Source of the DNA: an uncultured Opitutales bacterium
GTDB lineage: Bacteria; Verrucomicrobiota; Verrucomicrobiia; Opitutales; Intestinicryptomonadaceae
DNA length: 64,000 nt
Assembly (NCBI GenBank): GCA_900547395.1
Contig: URGP01000002.1
Span: 1 to 64,000, forward strand
Direction: 5' to 3'
A program made the translations under genes and the position numbers. Positions 44,101 to 52,222 of the stretch are shown here, piece after piece; within the stretch, counting starts at the first letter, position 1; each line of letters starts with the position of its first letter. Below the pieces are notes generated by a model, which had not been told where the DNA came from, searched no databases, and worked only from the letters and a program-made list of their open reading frames with translations.

Positions 44101-44344
44101 TTCCCGGGACTGTCGCCTTATGCCAATTTTGAGGCTCGTAAGAAAGGGTTGAAAGCTTCTTGCCCTCTGCGGGAAGCTTGGTTTGGTTTTGCTCAAACCA
44201 GTCCCCTTTCAGAGCTTCCTCATGGACGATTTCAGAATCCTGCAACATCCACCCCGAATTAAGCTCGATTTTATCCAAATTTTGCGAAAACAAAGTTGAA
44301 AACGCAAAAAGACTAATCCCCACACAAACATATAATCTTTTCAT
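41102..44344 (-). CDS. secreted GH2 beta-mannosidase-like enzyme with C-terminal malectin-like domain
   Basis: 1080 residues from the ATG at 44344, where a signal peptide begins (MKRLYVCVGISLFAFSTLFS). A GH2 sandwich (about 50-245: VPGTVLTTLVNN, WWYRTVVNIPEDF, NSEVWLNGRKLGNINGAF) leads to a TIM barrel with acid/base E484 in WCGRNEATPP and nucleophile E550 in TFKTEIGAL. RNHPSIVLWCGRNE is typical of exo-beta-mannosidases and exo-glucosaminidases of this family. The last 160 residues (RINCGGYNRGNF, then WMGYSTQDMKTYG, VRLHFVDQGEDRKPNQRAFNV) form a malectin-type sugar-binding domain. Exact sugar (mannose or glucosamine) not decidable by reading. No Shine-Dalgarno seen. Confidence 0.87.
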   Translation of the reverse strand: MKRLYVCVGISLFAFSTLFSQNLDKIELNSGWMLQDSEIVHEEALKGDWFEQNQTKLPAEGKKLSTLSYEPQNWHKATVPGTVLTTLVNNKIYDEPLYDENNRPEKIPESLCRKDWWYRTVVNIPEDFKGRRIWLKFTGVNYNSEVWLNGRKLGNINGAFIRENFDITKDFKVDAGKPSVIAVRVFPPPNPGIPSEHTMGTTSGPCGGESCMDAASFSSSQGWDWQSGIRDRNSGIWNRVYLAASGDVVLEDPYVKTDLPDLPKLDLATVSIDVPVKNVSEYPKKALVKIEFEGVKLQKEIELKGWESAVIKFTPQEFEQLNIKNPRLWWCNGLGKPEMYKLELSVDVEGRESDVRNLNFGIRKFEYFEEGNKNFALSINGVRVFMKGGNWGMDESLKRLNRDRLETQVKMHRDANLNMIRNWGGQSRTDELAEFCDKYGIMLWEEFWQFAEPQNNLVYLSNMRDKILNYRNHPSIVLWCGRNEATPPKYLNDKMRALVLELDPLRHYQANSGDKLGFNSGGPYCWFPQVAFQRYMESPRFNKNETFKTEIGALSVPTIESIQGMFPKSEWFGVTDSWAEHNYCAGDGRKHIRFMTTRLGAPINLPDFVRKSQIMNYESHKAMYEGRLSRMFNPAQGVLLWMTIPAQPSFVWQMVQYDLEPNATFFAIKNANEPIHIQYSETDGGVIQIVNHTQKPLSGLRAELAVYNLDGTVAFQKNFGAIKVGKTSVEKIADVKFPKETSKVHFIKLKLFSGKSLVSENFYWHNCAANPADSKRLNDDNWLASADDMKDLNNLPEVLLETKTNMRMVGNRVVLDMIIKNPTPNIALMAHLQLQGKKSKKRILPAFYSDNYVSLVPNETKRIAIECRKEDLNGDSPVIKVDGWNVKVKESLYVSQNKNADVNNEKWGKNGFGFIAREPVRKEAVRINCGGYNRGNFEKDPGGMEIWMGYSTQDMKTYGLKNPAPKDVYRTVRWADCSYNAYLSGKPGSLYTVRLHFVDQGEDRKPNQRAFNVKINGKEVLKDYDVVKEAGMPCKAVIEEFKDIPSDAEGKINIVLYGGAPRFDEDKRDPQIAGIEVLPQ

Positions 44345-44400
44345 GATAAAAGAATTAAATTCAATTTCTTTGATTGTCAAGATGCCAAATTCAAAACACA

Positions 44401-44429
44401 AAAAAGAGCGCAGCTTCCCGCGCCCTTTT
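44401..44429 (-). terminator. terminator of the Sel1-repeat protein gene
   Basis: GAGCGC and GCGCCC arms with one mismatch, A-run and T-run on the two sides; on the minus strand it ends in TTTTTT, 27 bases after the stop. Confidence 0.6.
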
Positions 44430-44455
44430 GACTTATGCCTTTATAAACTTATAAA

Positions 44456-47400
44456 CTATTTCCTTAAATTCTTTTTCAAGTCTTCAAGCCATTTTCTGCC
44501 GAAAGGCAAAACATATCCGTAATTAATGCTGTTTTCTGTTATTGTCGGGCATCCATTTATAAAATTGTTATTTTTCAATTTTGCGATGTATTCTCTACTC
44601 TTTGCCTCGTCGCGCCCGACGCCGATGCCGTTAGAGTAAATATACGCAAATGTTAGCGGAACATCTATTTTGCTTCCCTGCCTTTCCATTTCTTTTAAAA
44701 TCTCCAGCCCCTCCGCAACATTTGCCTCAACGCCGACTCCCGTTATCAAATGGTGCGCCTTGCGAAGTTTTATGCCACTATCCTTTGCATTCAATTTTTC
44801 CATTTCAAGAAGAGTATCCCACGCAAGTTTTTCATCGCGATATTCGGGCGGATCAAAGTTCTTGTTTTCTGTTGCATAGCGGTAAACCGTAAACAAAGCT
44901 TCTTTTTTGTTTATGCCGCGCCTAATGAGTTCATTTAGAAATTTTGTCGCAAACTTCTTGTTTAAAGGCGCGCGGTTTTTGTAAATGGAATGCCTGCCCC
45001 TTAGCGCGCTTGTAATTCCAAAGACATCATCAGGCGAAATTTTTTTATAAAGCGCGTCAATCTTTTTTTCGTCTTTTTCAAGCCCCGCCACGCCATTTTC
45101 CATGCAGTAAATCAAGACGGCAGGCGCGTATGTTCCGCATCTTTTATCTTCGGAAAGATTCTTTAAAATTTCGACCGCTTTTTTCTCGTCTTTTTCGACT
45201 CCCAATCCGCATAAATAATGGGTTGCAAGGCGTTCCATTGCCTCGTTTTTGTTGTAGGAATTTCTCTTTTTCGCCGCAATGTTTGCAACTTCAAACGCCT
45301 TCTTCAAGTCGCTGCTCGGTCGGTTTTCGAGAGCGTAAAACCTGTAAATATATTCGAGTTTTTCGCCTTCGTATTTTGGAGAATGGATTGCCATTTGATA
45401 GAGCCTGTCAATCCTCTCAAATTTTTCAGGGTGCTTGTGCGACGGGATTTCAGTGCCTGCAAGATTTAAAACAGCCTCCACATCATTTGGATTTTTTTGA
45501 ACGAGCAATTCATTCAGATAATCTTTGCGCGATTTTTCTGCTTCGCTCCAAAAACAATATTCGTATAAAAATTTTACCATAAGCGAAAGCTGTTTTGTAT
45601 TCAAACTTTCCGCTTTTCTGAAAAGCTCTTCTGATTTTTCCTCATTTTTGGGAACGCCCAAGCCTTTCTTGTAAAGGATTGCAAAAATTTCGTCTTTTAT
45701 AAACGGCTTTATCTTCTTTGACGAATTTAAATATTTTACGAGAGCCGAATACCTTTTTTGGTGCGCAAATACCTTAAAAATGCTTGAGTCTGAAAACGCG
45801 TCAAAATATTTATCGTCCCTATTTCGCCCTATTTGGCATGCTTCTTTCACAAGCGCGTCATCTGGCAAAATTTTTGATAAACGCGTTAAAGCATCAGTTT
45901 GCTCAAAAGTATCCGTATATCCATTTTCGATGGCTTCCCTGTACAACTTCAAAGCCTCTTCAAGATTGCCTGCTTCCAAAAGCTTTTGGCATTCCTTCAT
46001 GCAGAAGTCGGCAGTTCGGTTTTCCTTGCTGTAGTTATTGGCAATTTCGATAATTTCACTCGGCAACTTAATTTCGATTATCTTTCCATTTACGAAAGTA
46101 TTGCGGGTCTCTTGAATTTCCAAGATGTCCCTCAATGCCCAATCTTTGTGTTCACCTTTTAAATTTTTGAGATTTCCAATATACTCTCTTAAAAGTTTTT
46201 TTGCGCCTTCAATATCTTTTTCGGTATTCCTGCCCTCGCACATGCAAAACAGCACATACTGCAAAAAGCCTATATTGCGGCATTCTTCATCATTTTCGAG
46301 ATGGCTTTTTAAAATTTTAAACGCAAGTTTTCTGTCTTCCGAATCTTCCTGCTCTTCGCAAGCCTCGATGTCGGAAAGATAGCCGTGCATTTTAATTTTC
46401 ATCAAGTCTTCTTTTGACAAGTTGAAAGACTTGTCGGCTTTGATTTCCTCAAGAATTTTTTTGCCGCTTGGCGACTTTGCCAAAAAATCGGCATAGTTTA
46501 AAACTCCGAAGTTTTTTAGTATAAATTTCGCGTAATCTTCATTAAAAATTATATTAAGAGAATATAGCGGAGGAAAGCCTTGGATTTCGCTTTTAAATTT
46601 TGCCATAAATTCCCGCGATTTTTCCAAATTTTCCGCGCCACCCAATTTTTCAAATACATAGGCAAGCTTCAACATTTCAAACGGAGTTTCCTTCCTTGCC
46701 TGCAACCTATCTTTGATTTCGGCATAATTCGGATTTTTGGATAGCATGTCAATTTCGATTAAAACTCTTTCAAAAAGAAGTTTATCTTCGCGCTCTTTTG
46801 CAAAAGTTTCGCTTTTTAAAAGCTCTTCCAAAAGTCCGTAAACCAAGCTAAAATTGCGTTCATTTTGACTTTTATTTATTGCAAACGCATTCGTAATTGA
46901 AAACCAAATTGGAAAAGCAGCAAAATTTGAAGAGTTTTTGAAATTAGAAGATACAAAGGAGGTCAATTCATCTTTAATTTGAACATCGTCAGTTTTAAGC
47001 AAGTGGTAAAAAGTTCTGTCGAGCGGATTAAAAGAGTGGTTTTTCTTGTACTCTTTTAGAAGCTTTAAATATTCAGCCTTGTAATACGGTTTTTTTTCTT
47101 TGCTGTTTTCAAGAATCTCAAAAACAAAATTCAAAACTCTATACTCCGGCAATACATTCTTGCCTTTTATTTCTTCATATATTTTTTCTGCCTCGGTTAA
47201 AAAGAAATCAGAATTTTCATCTCTTGATAAATTGCTATCCAACATAATTGCAAGTGCGCACTTTTGCGCGATGCCGCTTATGTTCATGCCGAAAATATCG
47301 TCTCTATAAATTTCGGCATAAGATGACAATGCCATTTCTTTCATGATAAACCCGACATCATCAGGATTTATTATATACATATTGTCGCCGTACACCAAGT

Positions 47401-47719
47401 CTGCGCTCGGCGCATTTTTAATTTCGGCATTTTCTTTAAATTTCGGCAAAAGCGTATCAAGCCCCGTTTTTTTTAACAGGAAAAATTGCCCGGAAACAAA
47501 TACATTTGCGCCCTTTTTCAAATCGCCCACGATTGTCAGTTTTTGCTCAGAATTTGCGGAAAAAATAAAAGTAAATTTTGAGCCGTCCTGCAAAAACTCC
47601 CGTTTAACAGACTTTTCAAAGTCTGAAAACGCGGGATTATCGGACATTTCGTCCGCAAAAGATACGGAATTTAAAAGCGACGTTAAAGCCAGAACAAAAG
47701 TAAAAATGTATTTTTTCAT
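44456..47719 (-). CDS. large secreted Sel1/TPR-repeat protein
   Basis: 1087 residues from the ATG at 47719, which begins a signal peptide (MKKYIFTFVLALTSLLNSVS). Nearly all the rest is predicted paired helices. Sel1-like repeats are clearest towards the C terminus: LYKKGLGVPKNEEKSEELFR, HYLCGLGVEKDEKKAVEILK, YCMENGVAGLEKDEKKIDAL, HHLITGVGVEANVAEGLEIL and YIYSNGIGVGRDEAKSREYI. The N-terminal 150 residues have mixed strands and no recognised domain. Such periplasmic scaffolds bind other proteins; the partner is unknown. The 42-residue upstream extension to 47845 has no signal peptide and is unlikely to be translated. Confidence 0.75.
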   Translation of the reverse strand: MKKYIFTFVLALTSLLNSVSFADEMSDNPAFSDFEKSVKREFLQDGSKFTFIFSANSEQKLTIVGDLKKGANVFVSGQFFLLKKTGLDTLLPKFKENAEIKNAPSADLVYGDNMYIINPDDVGFIMKEMALSSYAEIYRDDIFGMNISGIAQKCALAIMLDSNLSRDENSDFFLTEAEKIYEEIKGKNVLPEYRVLNFVFEILENSKEKKPYYKAEYLKLLKEYKKNHSFNPLDRTFYHLLKTDDVQIKDELTSFVSSNFKNSSNFAAFPIWFSITNAFAINKSQNERNFSLVYGLLEELLKSETFAKEREDKLLFERVLIEIDMLSKNPNYAEIKDRLQARKETPFEMLKLAYVFEKLGGAENLEKSREFMAKFKSEIQGFPPLYSLNIIFNEDYAKFILKNFGVLNYADFLAKSPSGKKILEEIKADKSFNLSKEDLMKIKMHGYLSDIEACEEQEDSEDRKLAFKILKSHLENDEECRNIGFLQYVLFCMCEGRNTEKDIEGAKKLLREYIGNLKNLKGEHKDWALRDILEIQETRNTFVNGKIIEIKLPSEIIEIANNYSKENRTADFCMKECQKLLEAGNLEEALKLYREAIENGYTDTFEQTDALTRLSKILPDDALVKEACQIGRNRDDKYFDAFSDSSIFKVFAHQKRYSALVKYLNSSKKIKPFIKDEIFAILYKKGLGVPKNEEKSEELFRKAESLNTKQLSLMVKFLYEYCFWSEAEKSRKDYLNELLVQKNPNDVEAVLNLAGTEIPSHKHPEKFERIDRLYQMAIHSPKYEGEKLEYIYRFYALENRPSSDLKKAFEVANIAAKKRNSYNKNEAMERLATHYLCGLGVEKDEKKAVEILKNLSEDKRCGTYAPAVLIYCMENGVAGLEKDEKKIDALYKKISPDDVFGITSALRGRHSIYKNRAPLNKKFATKFLNELIRRGINKKEALFTVYRYATENKNFDPPEYRDEKLAWDTLLEMEKLNAKDSGIKLRKAHHLITGVGVEANVAEGLEILKEMERQGSKIDVPLTFAYIYSNGIGVGRDEAKSREYIAKLKNNNFINGCPTITENSINYGYVLPFGRKWLEDLKKNLRK

Positions 47720-47868
47720 TGCGGGAAAGAGGTTATAGATAAGATTTAAGAGACGCCAACAAGTTAAACTATTAAATAACAATTTGTCAATCATAGAATT
47801 GCAGGATTTGCCGCCGAAACAATAAAAATTGACTTTTTTCGGCATCTATTCGAGAATTTAAAGCCATT

Positions 47869-48765
47869 ATGAAAAAAGAAGAATTTAAAAAGGCATTTGA
47901 AGAAAAACGCCAAATGGTTGAAGACGCCATAGAAAAATATCTCCCGCCATCGGACGCGCGCCCGTCGCTCATACATCAGGCAATGCGCTACTCCATGAAA
48001 GTCGGCGGCAAACGCCTGCGCCCAATCTTGCTTTTGGCGTCTTACGAACTCCTGCCGTCGTCATTAGACCCGCTTCCAGCGTGCGTCGCAATCGAGAGCA
48101 TGCACACCTATTCGCTAATCCATGACGACCTTCCCGCAATGGACAATTCCGACTTGAGAAGGGGAAAGCCCACCTGCCACAAGCAGTTTGACGAAGCAAT
48201 TGCACTCCTTGCGGGAGACGCTCTTTTGACATTCTCGCTCTGGTTCTTGGCAGAATCTTACAAGGATAGCCCCAAAGTTGCGGCAAACTTGGTGCGCGAC
48301 CTCGGAGAAGCGGGCGGCAGTTTCAAGATGATTGGCGGGCAAGTCGAAGACGTGCTCGGAGAGCGCGACGGCAAAATGACGCCTGAAAAGCTAAACTTCA
48401 TCCACGAAAACAAAACAGCAGCTCTCATTACGGCGGCTATCACGATGGGCATACGCCTTGCGGATTCGTCGGACGATGAAAAGTTCAAGCTCGCAAGGGA
48501 AATCGGCTACAACGTCGGCATGGCTTTCCAGGTAATCGACGACATTTTGGACGCGACAAGCGACACCGAAACCATGGGCAAAACCGTGCGTCTCGACGCG
48601 GCTGACGGAAAGCTCACATATGTCAACCTGTACGGCATTGAAAAATCGCGCGAGATTGCGGCGGATTTCTCAAACAAGGCGATAGAAGCCTGCAAAAAGC
48701 TTACGGGAAAAGACGAAAGCTTCTTGAAGGACTTGATTTTATATATGCAAAACCGCATCAACTAA
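47869..48765 (+). CDS. ispA: (E)-polyprenyl diphosphate synthase (farnesyl/geranylgeranyl type)
   Basis: Condenses IPP with allylic diphosphates for quinone and undecaprenyl precursors. 298 residues; GGKRLRPILLLASYE near residue 44, first Asp-rich motif HDDLPAMDNSDLRRGKPTCH near 83-102 (DDxxxxD as in short-chain bacterial enzymes), KTAALITAA near 183, and the second motif FQVIDDILDATSD near 219. The GRAVE-like tail is normal. fabV follows after 10 bases. Confidence 0.93.
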   Translation: MKKEEFKKAFEEKRQMVEDAIEKYLPPSDARPSLIHQAMRYSMKVGGKRLRPILLLASYELLPSSLDPLPACVAIESMHTYSLIHDDLPAMDNSDLRRGKPTCHKQFDEAIALLAGDALLTFSLWFLAESYKDSPKVAANLVRDLGEAGGSFKMIGGQVEDVLGERDGKMTPEKLNFIHENKTAALITAAITMGIRLADSSDDEKFKLAREIGYNVGMAFQVIDDILDATSDTETMGKTVRLDAADGKLTYVNLYGIEKSREIAADFSNKAIEACKKLTGKDESFLKDLILYMQNRIN

Positions 48766-48775
48766 AAGGGAAATT

Positions 48776-49954
48776 ATGGTAGTAGAACCCAAAGTGAAAG
48801 GTTTTTTGTGCATCACTTCGCATCCGAAGGGCTGCACAAAAAACGTTGAAAATCAAATCGAATATGTAAAGCAAAAAGGCGCAATGAAAAACGGCTGCAA
48901 AACAGCCTTAATCATAGGCGCATCAACAGGATACGGGCTGGCAAGTCGCATATGCGCGGCGTTCGGCTGCAATGCAGACACAATAGGTGTTTTCTTTGAA
49001 CGCCCCGCCGATCCCGAAAGAGGCAGAACCGCAAGCGCAGGCTGGTACAACACTGTTGCGTTTACCAAAAAAGCCGAAGAAGCAGGTCTTTATGCCGCCA
49101 ACATAAACGGCGACGCCTTTTCCGACGAAATCAAGCAAAAGACGATTGAAGCCATAAAAAATTCGCCCTCCGGCAAGGTCGATTTAATCGTCTATTCTCT
49201 CGCTTCCCCCCGCCGCACAGATCCCAAAACGGGCGAAACATACAAGAGCGTACTAAAAGCGGTCGGAGAACCCGCGCGCAACAAATCTCTTGATACCGAC
49301 AAGGGGCAGATTGTGGAAGTGACCGTTCCCGTTGCAACGGAAAAGGAAATTTCAGACACCATAAAAGTAATGGGCGGCGAAGACTGGGAGCTTTGGATTA
49401 AAGCCCTCGACGAAGCCGGCGTGATTGCGGAAGGCTGCACGTCGCTTGCCTACACCTATATCGGGCCCAAGCTCACCTACCCGATTTACCGCGAAGGCAC
49501 AATCGGGCAGGCAAAAAAAGATTTGGAAAAAGCCGCAGAACGAATAGACGCCACATTAAAAATCCATCGCGGAAAAGCTTTTATTTCAGCGAACAAGGCT
49601 CTTGTGACACAGGCAAGCTCGGCTATTCCCGTAGTTCCCTTATATATTTCAATACTTTACAAGGTAATGAAAGAAAAAGGCATACACGAAGGCTGTATCG
49701 AACAAATTGAGCGACTCTTTTCAACCCAGCTTTACAACGACAACTGCCTGAACTATCAGGACGACGGTCTTGTCCATATCGACGACCTTGAAATGCGCCA
49801 AGACGTTCAAGACGGCGTTTTCGGGCTTTGGGACAAAATCGAAACTTCCAATTTGAAAGAGCTTACGGATTTTGAAGGCTATCAAAAGGAATTTTTAAAG
49901 CTCTTCGGCTTCGGGCTTGAAGGGGTTGACTACAAAGAAGACGTTGAAATTTAA
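48776..49954 (+). CDS. fabV: trans-2-enoyl-ACP/CoA reductase FabV
   Basis: Last step of the fatty acid elongation cycle, NADH-dependent and of the triclosan-insensitive type. The N terminus reads GFLCITSHPKGC, then ALIIGASTGYGLASRIC (NADH-binding, longer spacing than classical SDRs), DLIVYSLASPRRTDP near residue 140, SLAYTYIGPKLTYPIYREGT near 222-241 with the Tyr residues and the Y-x8-K of the active site, and C-terminal DDLEMRQDVQ. 392 residues, normal. AAGGGA before the ATG is a moderate ribosome binding site. Confidence 0.94.
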   Translation: MVVEPKVKGFLCITSHPKGCTKNVENQIEYVKQKGAMKNGCKTALIIGASTGYGLASRICAAFGCNADTIGVFFERPADPERGRTASAGWYNTVAFTKKAEEAGLYAANINGDAFSDEIKQKTIEAIKNSPSGKVDLIVYSLASPRRTDPKTGETYKSVLKAVGEPARNKSLDTDKGQIVEVTVPVATEKEISDTIKVMGGEDWELWIKALDEAGVIAEGCTSLAYTYIGPKLTYPIYREGTIGQAKKDLEKAAERIDATLKIHRGKAFISANKALVTQASSAIPVVPLYISILYKVMKEKGIHEGCIEQIERLFSTQLYNDNCLNYQDDGLVHIDDLEMRQDVQDGVFGLWDKIETSNLKELTDFEGYQKEFLKLFGFGLEGVDYKEDVEI

Positions 49955-49971
49955 GAAAAAAAGAGAATGCC

Positions 49972-50002
49972 AAAAAGGGACGGTTCGCCGCCCCTTTTTT
50001 TT
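49972..50002. terminator. bidirectional terminator between fabV and the CDF gene
   Basis: Arms AAAAAGGG-A-CGG and CCG-C-CCCTTTTT around a TTCG tetraloop; A-run on one side and T-run on the other. It reaches the stop codon of the convergent CDF gene. Confidence 0.85.
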
Positions 50003-50999
50003 AGTGCTTTTCGACTTCCGTCATGCAGTTTATGGTGAGAATTTCACGCGAATGGAAAGGCTCTGAGCGCAATGAGCAATTATCCATTTGGCAATGCTTG
50101 CACTGCTCGGGTTTGCACGGGTCGAAATGGACCGAAAACAAAATCTTGTCCGAAAAATTTTCGCGCATGGCATCCTTCAATTTTTCATAGGCGCAATGCC
50201 CTTCCGAAATGTTGTAGTATCTCGGCAAAGTCAGGTCGCAATCCACATAGAAATAAGAGCCGTACTTTATTATTTTCAAATTGTGGATGTTTATCCAGTC
50301 GCTTTGCATATTACCATTTATCGCGCCAAGCATTTTTTCGAGAGACTCCCCGTCCGCCTTGTCGGTCAAGTTTGCGATTGTCTTTCTTAAAATGCCAAAT
50401 CCCGCAAACAAAATCAAAAATCCGAAAACCGCCGCAAGAACACAGTCGAGCCACAAATAGCCCGTCAAGCGGACGGCGACAAGCCCCAAAACAAGCCCGA
50501 TGGTCGAATAAGTGTCGCTTTTTAAGTGTTTGCCGCTTGCGACAAGGGCGATTGAATCGTGCTTGCGCCCCATGTTCACGCTGATATGCCCCATAATGAA
50601 ATTGGCAAGCCCCGAAAGCGCAACAATGGCAATGCCCAAATCCAGACGGCTTATTGCCTGGGCGTTAAAAAACCTGCCCGCCGCCTCAAAAATAATAAGC
50701 CCGCCCGCGGCGATAATCATCATTGCCTCCAAGGAGGCGGAAAGAAGCTCGATTTTGCCGTGCCCGAAAGGATGGTCGCCGTCTTTTGGCATGCTTGCGC
50801 AATAAATGCAGTAAAGGCTCGCCAATCCCGCCAAAACATTCACAATGCTTTCCATTGCATCGGTAAATATGGCAACGGAATTTGTCAAAAAATACGCCGC
50901 AAATTTTGCGGCAAGCAAAACGGCTGAACCGCAAACTATCCACGACTGCGCGCGGAATTTCAACTTTGCCTCGTTTTCTGCGAAAGTATTTTTATCCAT
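50001..50999 (-). CDS. cation diffusion facilitator (CDF) metal exporter with Cys/His-rich tail
   Basis: Proton-coupled efflux of divalent metals (zinc, iron, manganese or cobalt). Six helices with SVAIFTDAMESIVN in helix 2 (Asp of the metal site), DHPFGHGKIELLSA in the following loop, and HLKSDTYSTIGLV in helix 5 (HxxxD). A cytoplasmic ferredoxin-like domain follows. The final 45 residues add CKPEQCKHCQMDNC and a nearby His, a likely extra metal-binding site not found in standard CDF proteins. I use the ATG at 50999; an ATG at 51029 adds 10 residues. Confidence 0.87.
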   Translation of the reverse strand: MDKNTFAENEAKLKFRAQSWIVCGSAVLLAAKFAAYFLTNSVAIFTDAMESIVNVLAGLASLYCIYCASMPKDGDHPFGHGKIELLSASLEAMMIIAAGGLIIFEAAGRFFNAQAISRLDLGIAIVALSGLANFIMGHISVNMGRKHDSIALVASGKHLKSDTYSTIGLVLGLVAVRLTGYLWLDCVLAAVFGFLILFAGFGILRKTIANLTDKADGESLEKMLGAINGNMQSDWINIHNLKIIKYGSYFYVDCDLTLPRYYNISEGHCAYEKLKDAMRENFSDKILFSVHFDPCKPEQCKHCQMDNCSLRSEPFHSREILTINCMTEVEKH

Positions 51000-51096
51000 A
51001 ACAAAACAAGAAAATCCCCTGTCTTGCATTTTGTAAAATCAAATTTTCGCCGCGCCGCAAAAAAAACGAAATCGCGCGCCCTACAAACTCCCCTGC

Positions 51097-51128
51097 AAAA
51101 AAACGGGCGTTCCCAAAAAGAACGCCCG
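51097..51128 (-). terminator. second leftward terminator-like hairpin, upstream of the CDF gene
   Basis: CGGGCGTTC (51104-51112) pairs with GAACGCCCG (51120-51128) around a seven-base loop; on the minus strand seven T follow. It lies about 100 bases before the CDF start codon and is not needed for the ferredoxin gene, which has its own. Confidence 0.7.
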
Positions 51129-51136
51129 CCTTAACC

Positions 51137-51144
51137 ATTATAAC
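51137..51144 (-). promoter_or_regulatory. candidate extended -10 element (TGTTATAAT on the minus strand)
   Basis: A perfect TATAAT preceded by TGn lies just in front of the hairpin at 51104-51128. No good -35 is seen. Transcription would start at about 51130, right at the hairpin. Confidence 0.35.
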
Positions 51145-51354
51145 ATTGAATATGAAAAACAGTACGTTTACCCAAAAGATATATTAACGTATTGTATTTT
51201 CAATATCGGCAAAAAATTTTCCGCTTTAATTTTTTTCAAAAAAAAAACGCCGCAAGCAAAAATCGCGCCAAATAAGCGCAAATTGAATAAATTTTGCCAT
51301 TATTTGCAACAACTTAAAAAAAACGAAGAATGCCCTCCTGCGTCTCAAAATTGC

Positions 51355-51385
51355 AAAAAAAAGGCTTTCCACCAAAAGGAAAGCC
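51355..51385 (-). terminator. terminator of the ferredoxin gene
   Basis: Perfect 8-bp stem GGCTTTCC / GGAAAGCC with a seven-base loop, followed on the minus strand by seven or eight T. Confidence 0.85.
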
Positions 51386-51407
51386 CGAGGAAAATTTATC
51401 TTAACGA

Positions 51408-51635
51408 TTATTCGCCGTCGTCGCCGATTGCCTGTACAGGGCAGGAATCCTTGGCTTCGTTTGCCAAAGAAAGCTCTTCGTCGTTTTCAGGCTGGCGGGA
51501 AACAAACGCTCCGCCGTCGCCCATTGAGAAATTGTCGGGAGCAGTGCCGTTGCAAAGTCCGCATTCGATGCATTGTTTGTCGACATAGAATTTGCCGGGT
51601 ACATTATTTTCGTTTTTGTCTGCTTTGTCTGCCAT
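51408..51635 (-). CDS. small [4Fe-4S] ferredoxin
   Basis: 75 residues with one cluster motif: CIECGLC at residues 22-28 and a distant CP in DSCPVQAIG near 65, giving the C-x2-C-x2-C...C-P pattern of monocluster ferredoxins. The middle cysteine spacing and the acidic surface (ENDEELS) fit a soluble electron carrier. It could be a partner of the bifurcating complex at 15.8-22 kb, but nothing links them physically. It is divergent from rnpB. Confidence 0.88.
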   Translation of the reverse strand: MADKADKNENNVPGKFYVDKQCIECGLCNGTAPDNFSMGDGGAFVSRQPENDEELSLANEAKDSCPVQAIGDDGE

Positions 51636-51782
51636 AGTTTTAACTTTTTGATTTTGTTGTTGAAAAATTCGATAGACCGCTATCGCTTAATTATCTTTAT
51701 AGTCGTACAAAATCGCCTTTTCGTCAATCTTTTTTCAAGATATTTCCCAATTTTGCAATCTGCGCGCGCCGAAATTTTTATC

Positions 51783-51813
51783 TTGCAAAAAGATGGCGAA
51801 TAACAAGCATATT
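51783..51813 (+). promoter_or_regulatory. candidate rnpB promoter
   Basis: TTGCAA (51783-51788) and CATATT (51808-51813) are 19 bases apart; transcription would begin about 51819, exactly at the P1 strand of the RNA. The spacing is long, so this is tentative. Confidence 0.35.
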
Positions 51814-51817
51814 TCAT

Positions 51818-52199
51818 TGTCGGGAAGTGCGCATTCGCTTCTTAAAAAGAAGAGGAAAGTCCGGACACCACAGAGCGGAATTCCGATTGAAAAGTCGGGG
51901 AACGTTTTTGGGTTAAAAGCTTGAATAACGTTCACGGAAAGTGCCACAGAAAACAAACCGCCGAGAAATCGGCAAGGGTGAAAAGGCGGGGTAAGAGCCC
52001 ACCGCGCCGCAAAGCAATTTGTGGCGGCACGGCAAACCCAATTCGGTGCAAGACAGCGTAAGAAGAAGGACTGCTCGTCCGCTAATCTTCGGGTATGTCG
52101 CACTCCTTGCGGAGACGCCTCGGCGTAGATAAATGAATGCTATGGCGCAAAGAAACGCCTTTGCGCCGAAACAGAATTCGGCTTACAGCTTCCCGACGC
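51818..52199 (+). ncRNA. rnpB: RNase P RNA (bacterial class A)
   Basis: The catalytic RNA that matures tRNA 5' ends. The P4 strand and its flank, GAGGAAAGTCCGGAC, lie at 51852-51866. CACAGAAAACAAACCG (CR-II) lies near 51945, GGTAAGAGCCCACCGC (CR-III) near 51990 and CAGAATTCGGCTTAC (CR-V) near 52172. The ends are set by P1: GTCGGGAAG (51819-51827) pairs perfectly with CTTCCCGAC (52189-52197). About 380 nucleotides, a normal size. No terminator follows: the ATG of the adaptor gene is 25 bases after P1. Confidence 0.95.
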
Positions 52200-52222
52200 A
52201 AACTTTTAAAACAAAACAGATT

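Larger units (their letters stand above)
51030..51407. other. intergenic region with two hairpins between the CDF and ferredoxin genes
   Basis: A very AT-rich stretch with no convincing open frame. It holds a terminator for the ferredoxin gene at its right end, and at 51097-51142 a promoter-like element directly followed by a second strong terminator-like hairpin, before the CDF gene. Confidence 0.5.

Noticed and set aside
51145..51354. 6S RNA or other structured RNA between the CDF and ferredoxin genes
   Set aside because: AT-rich without a long hairpin or any conserved core I can recognise.
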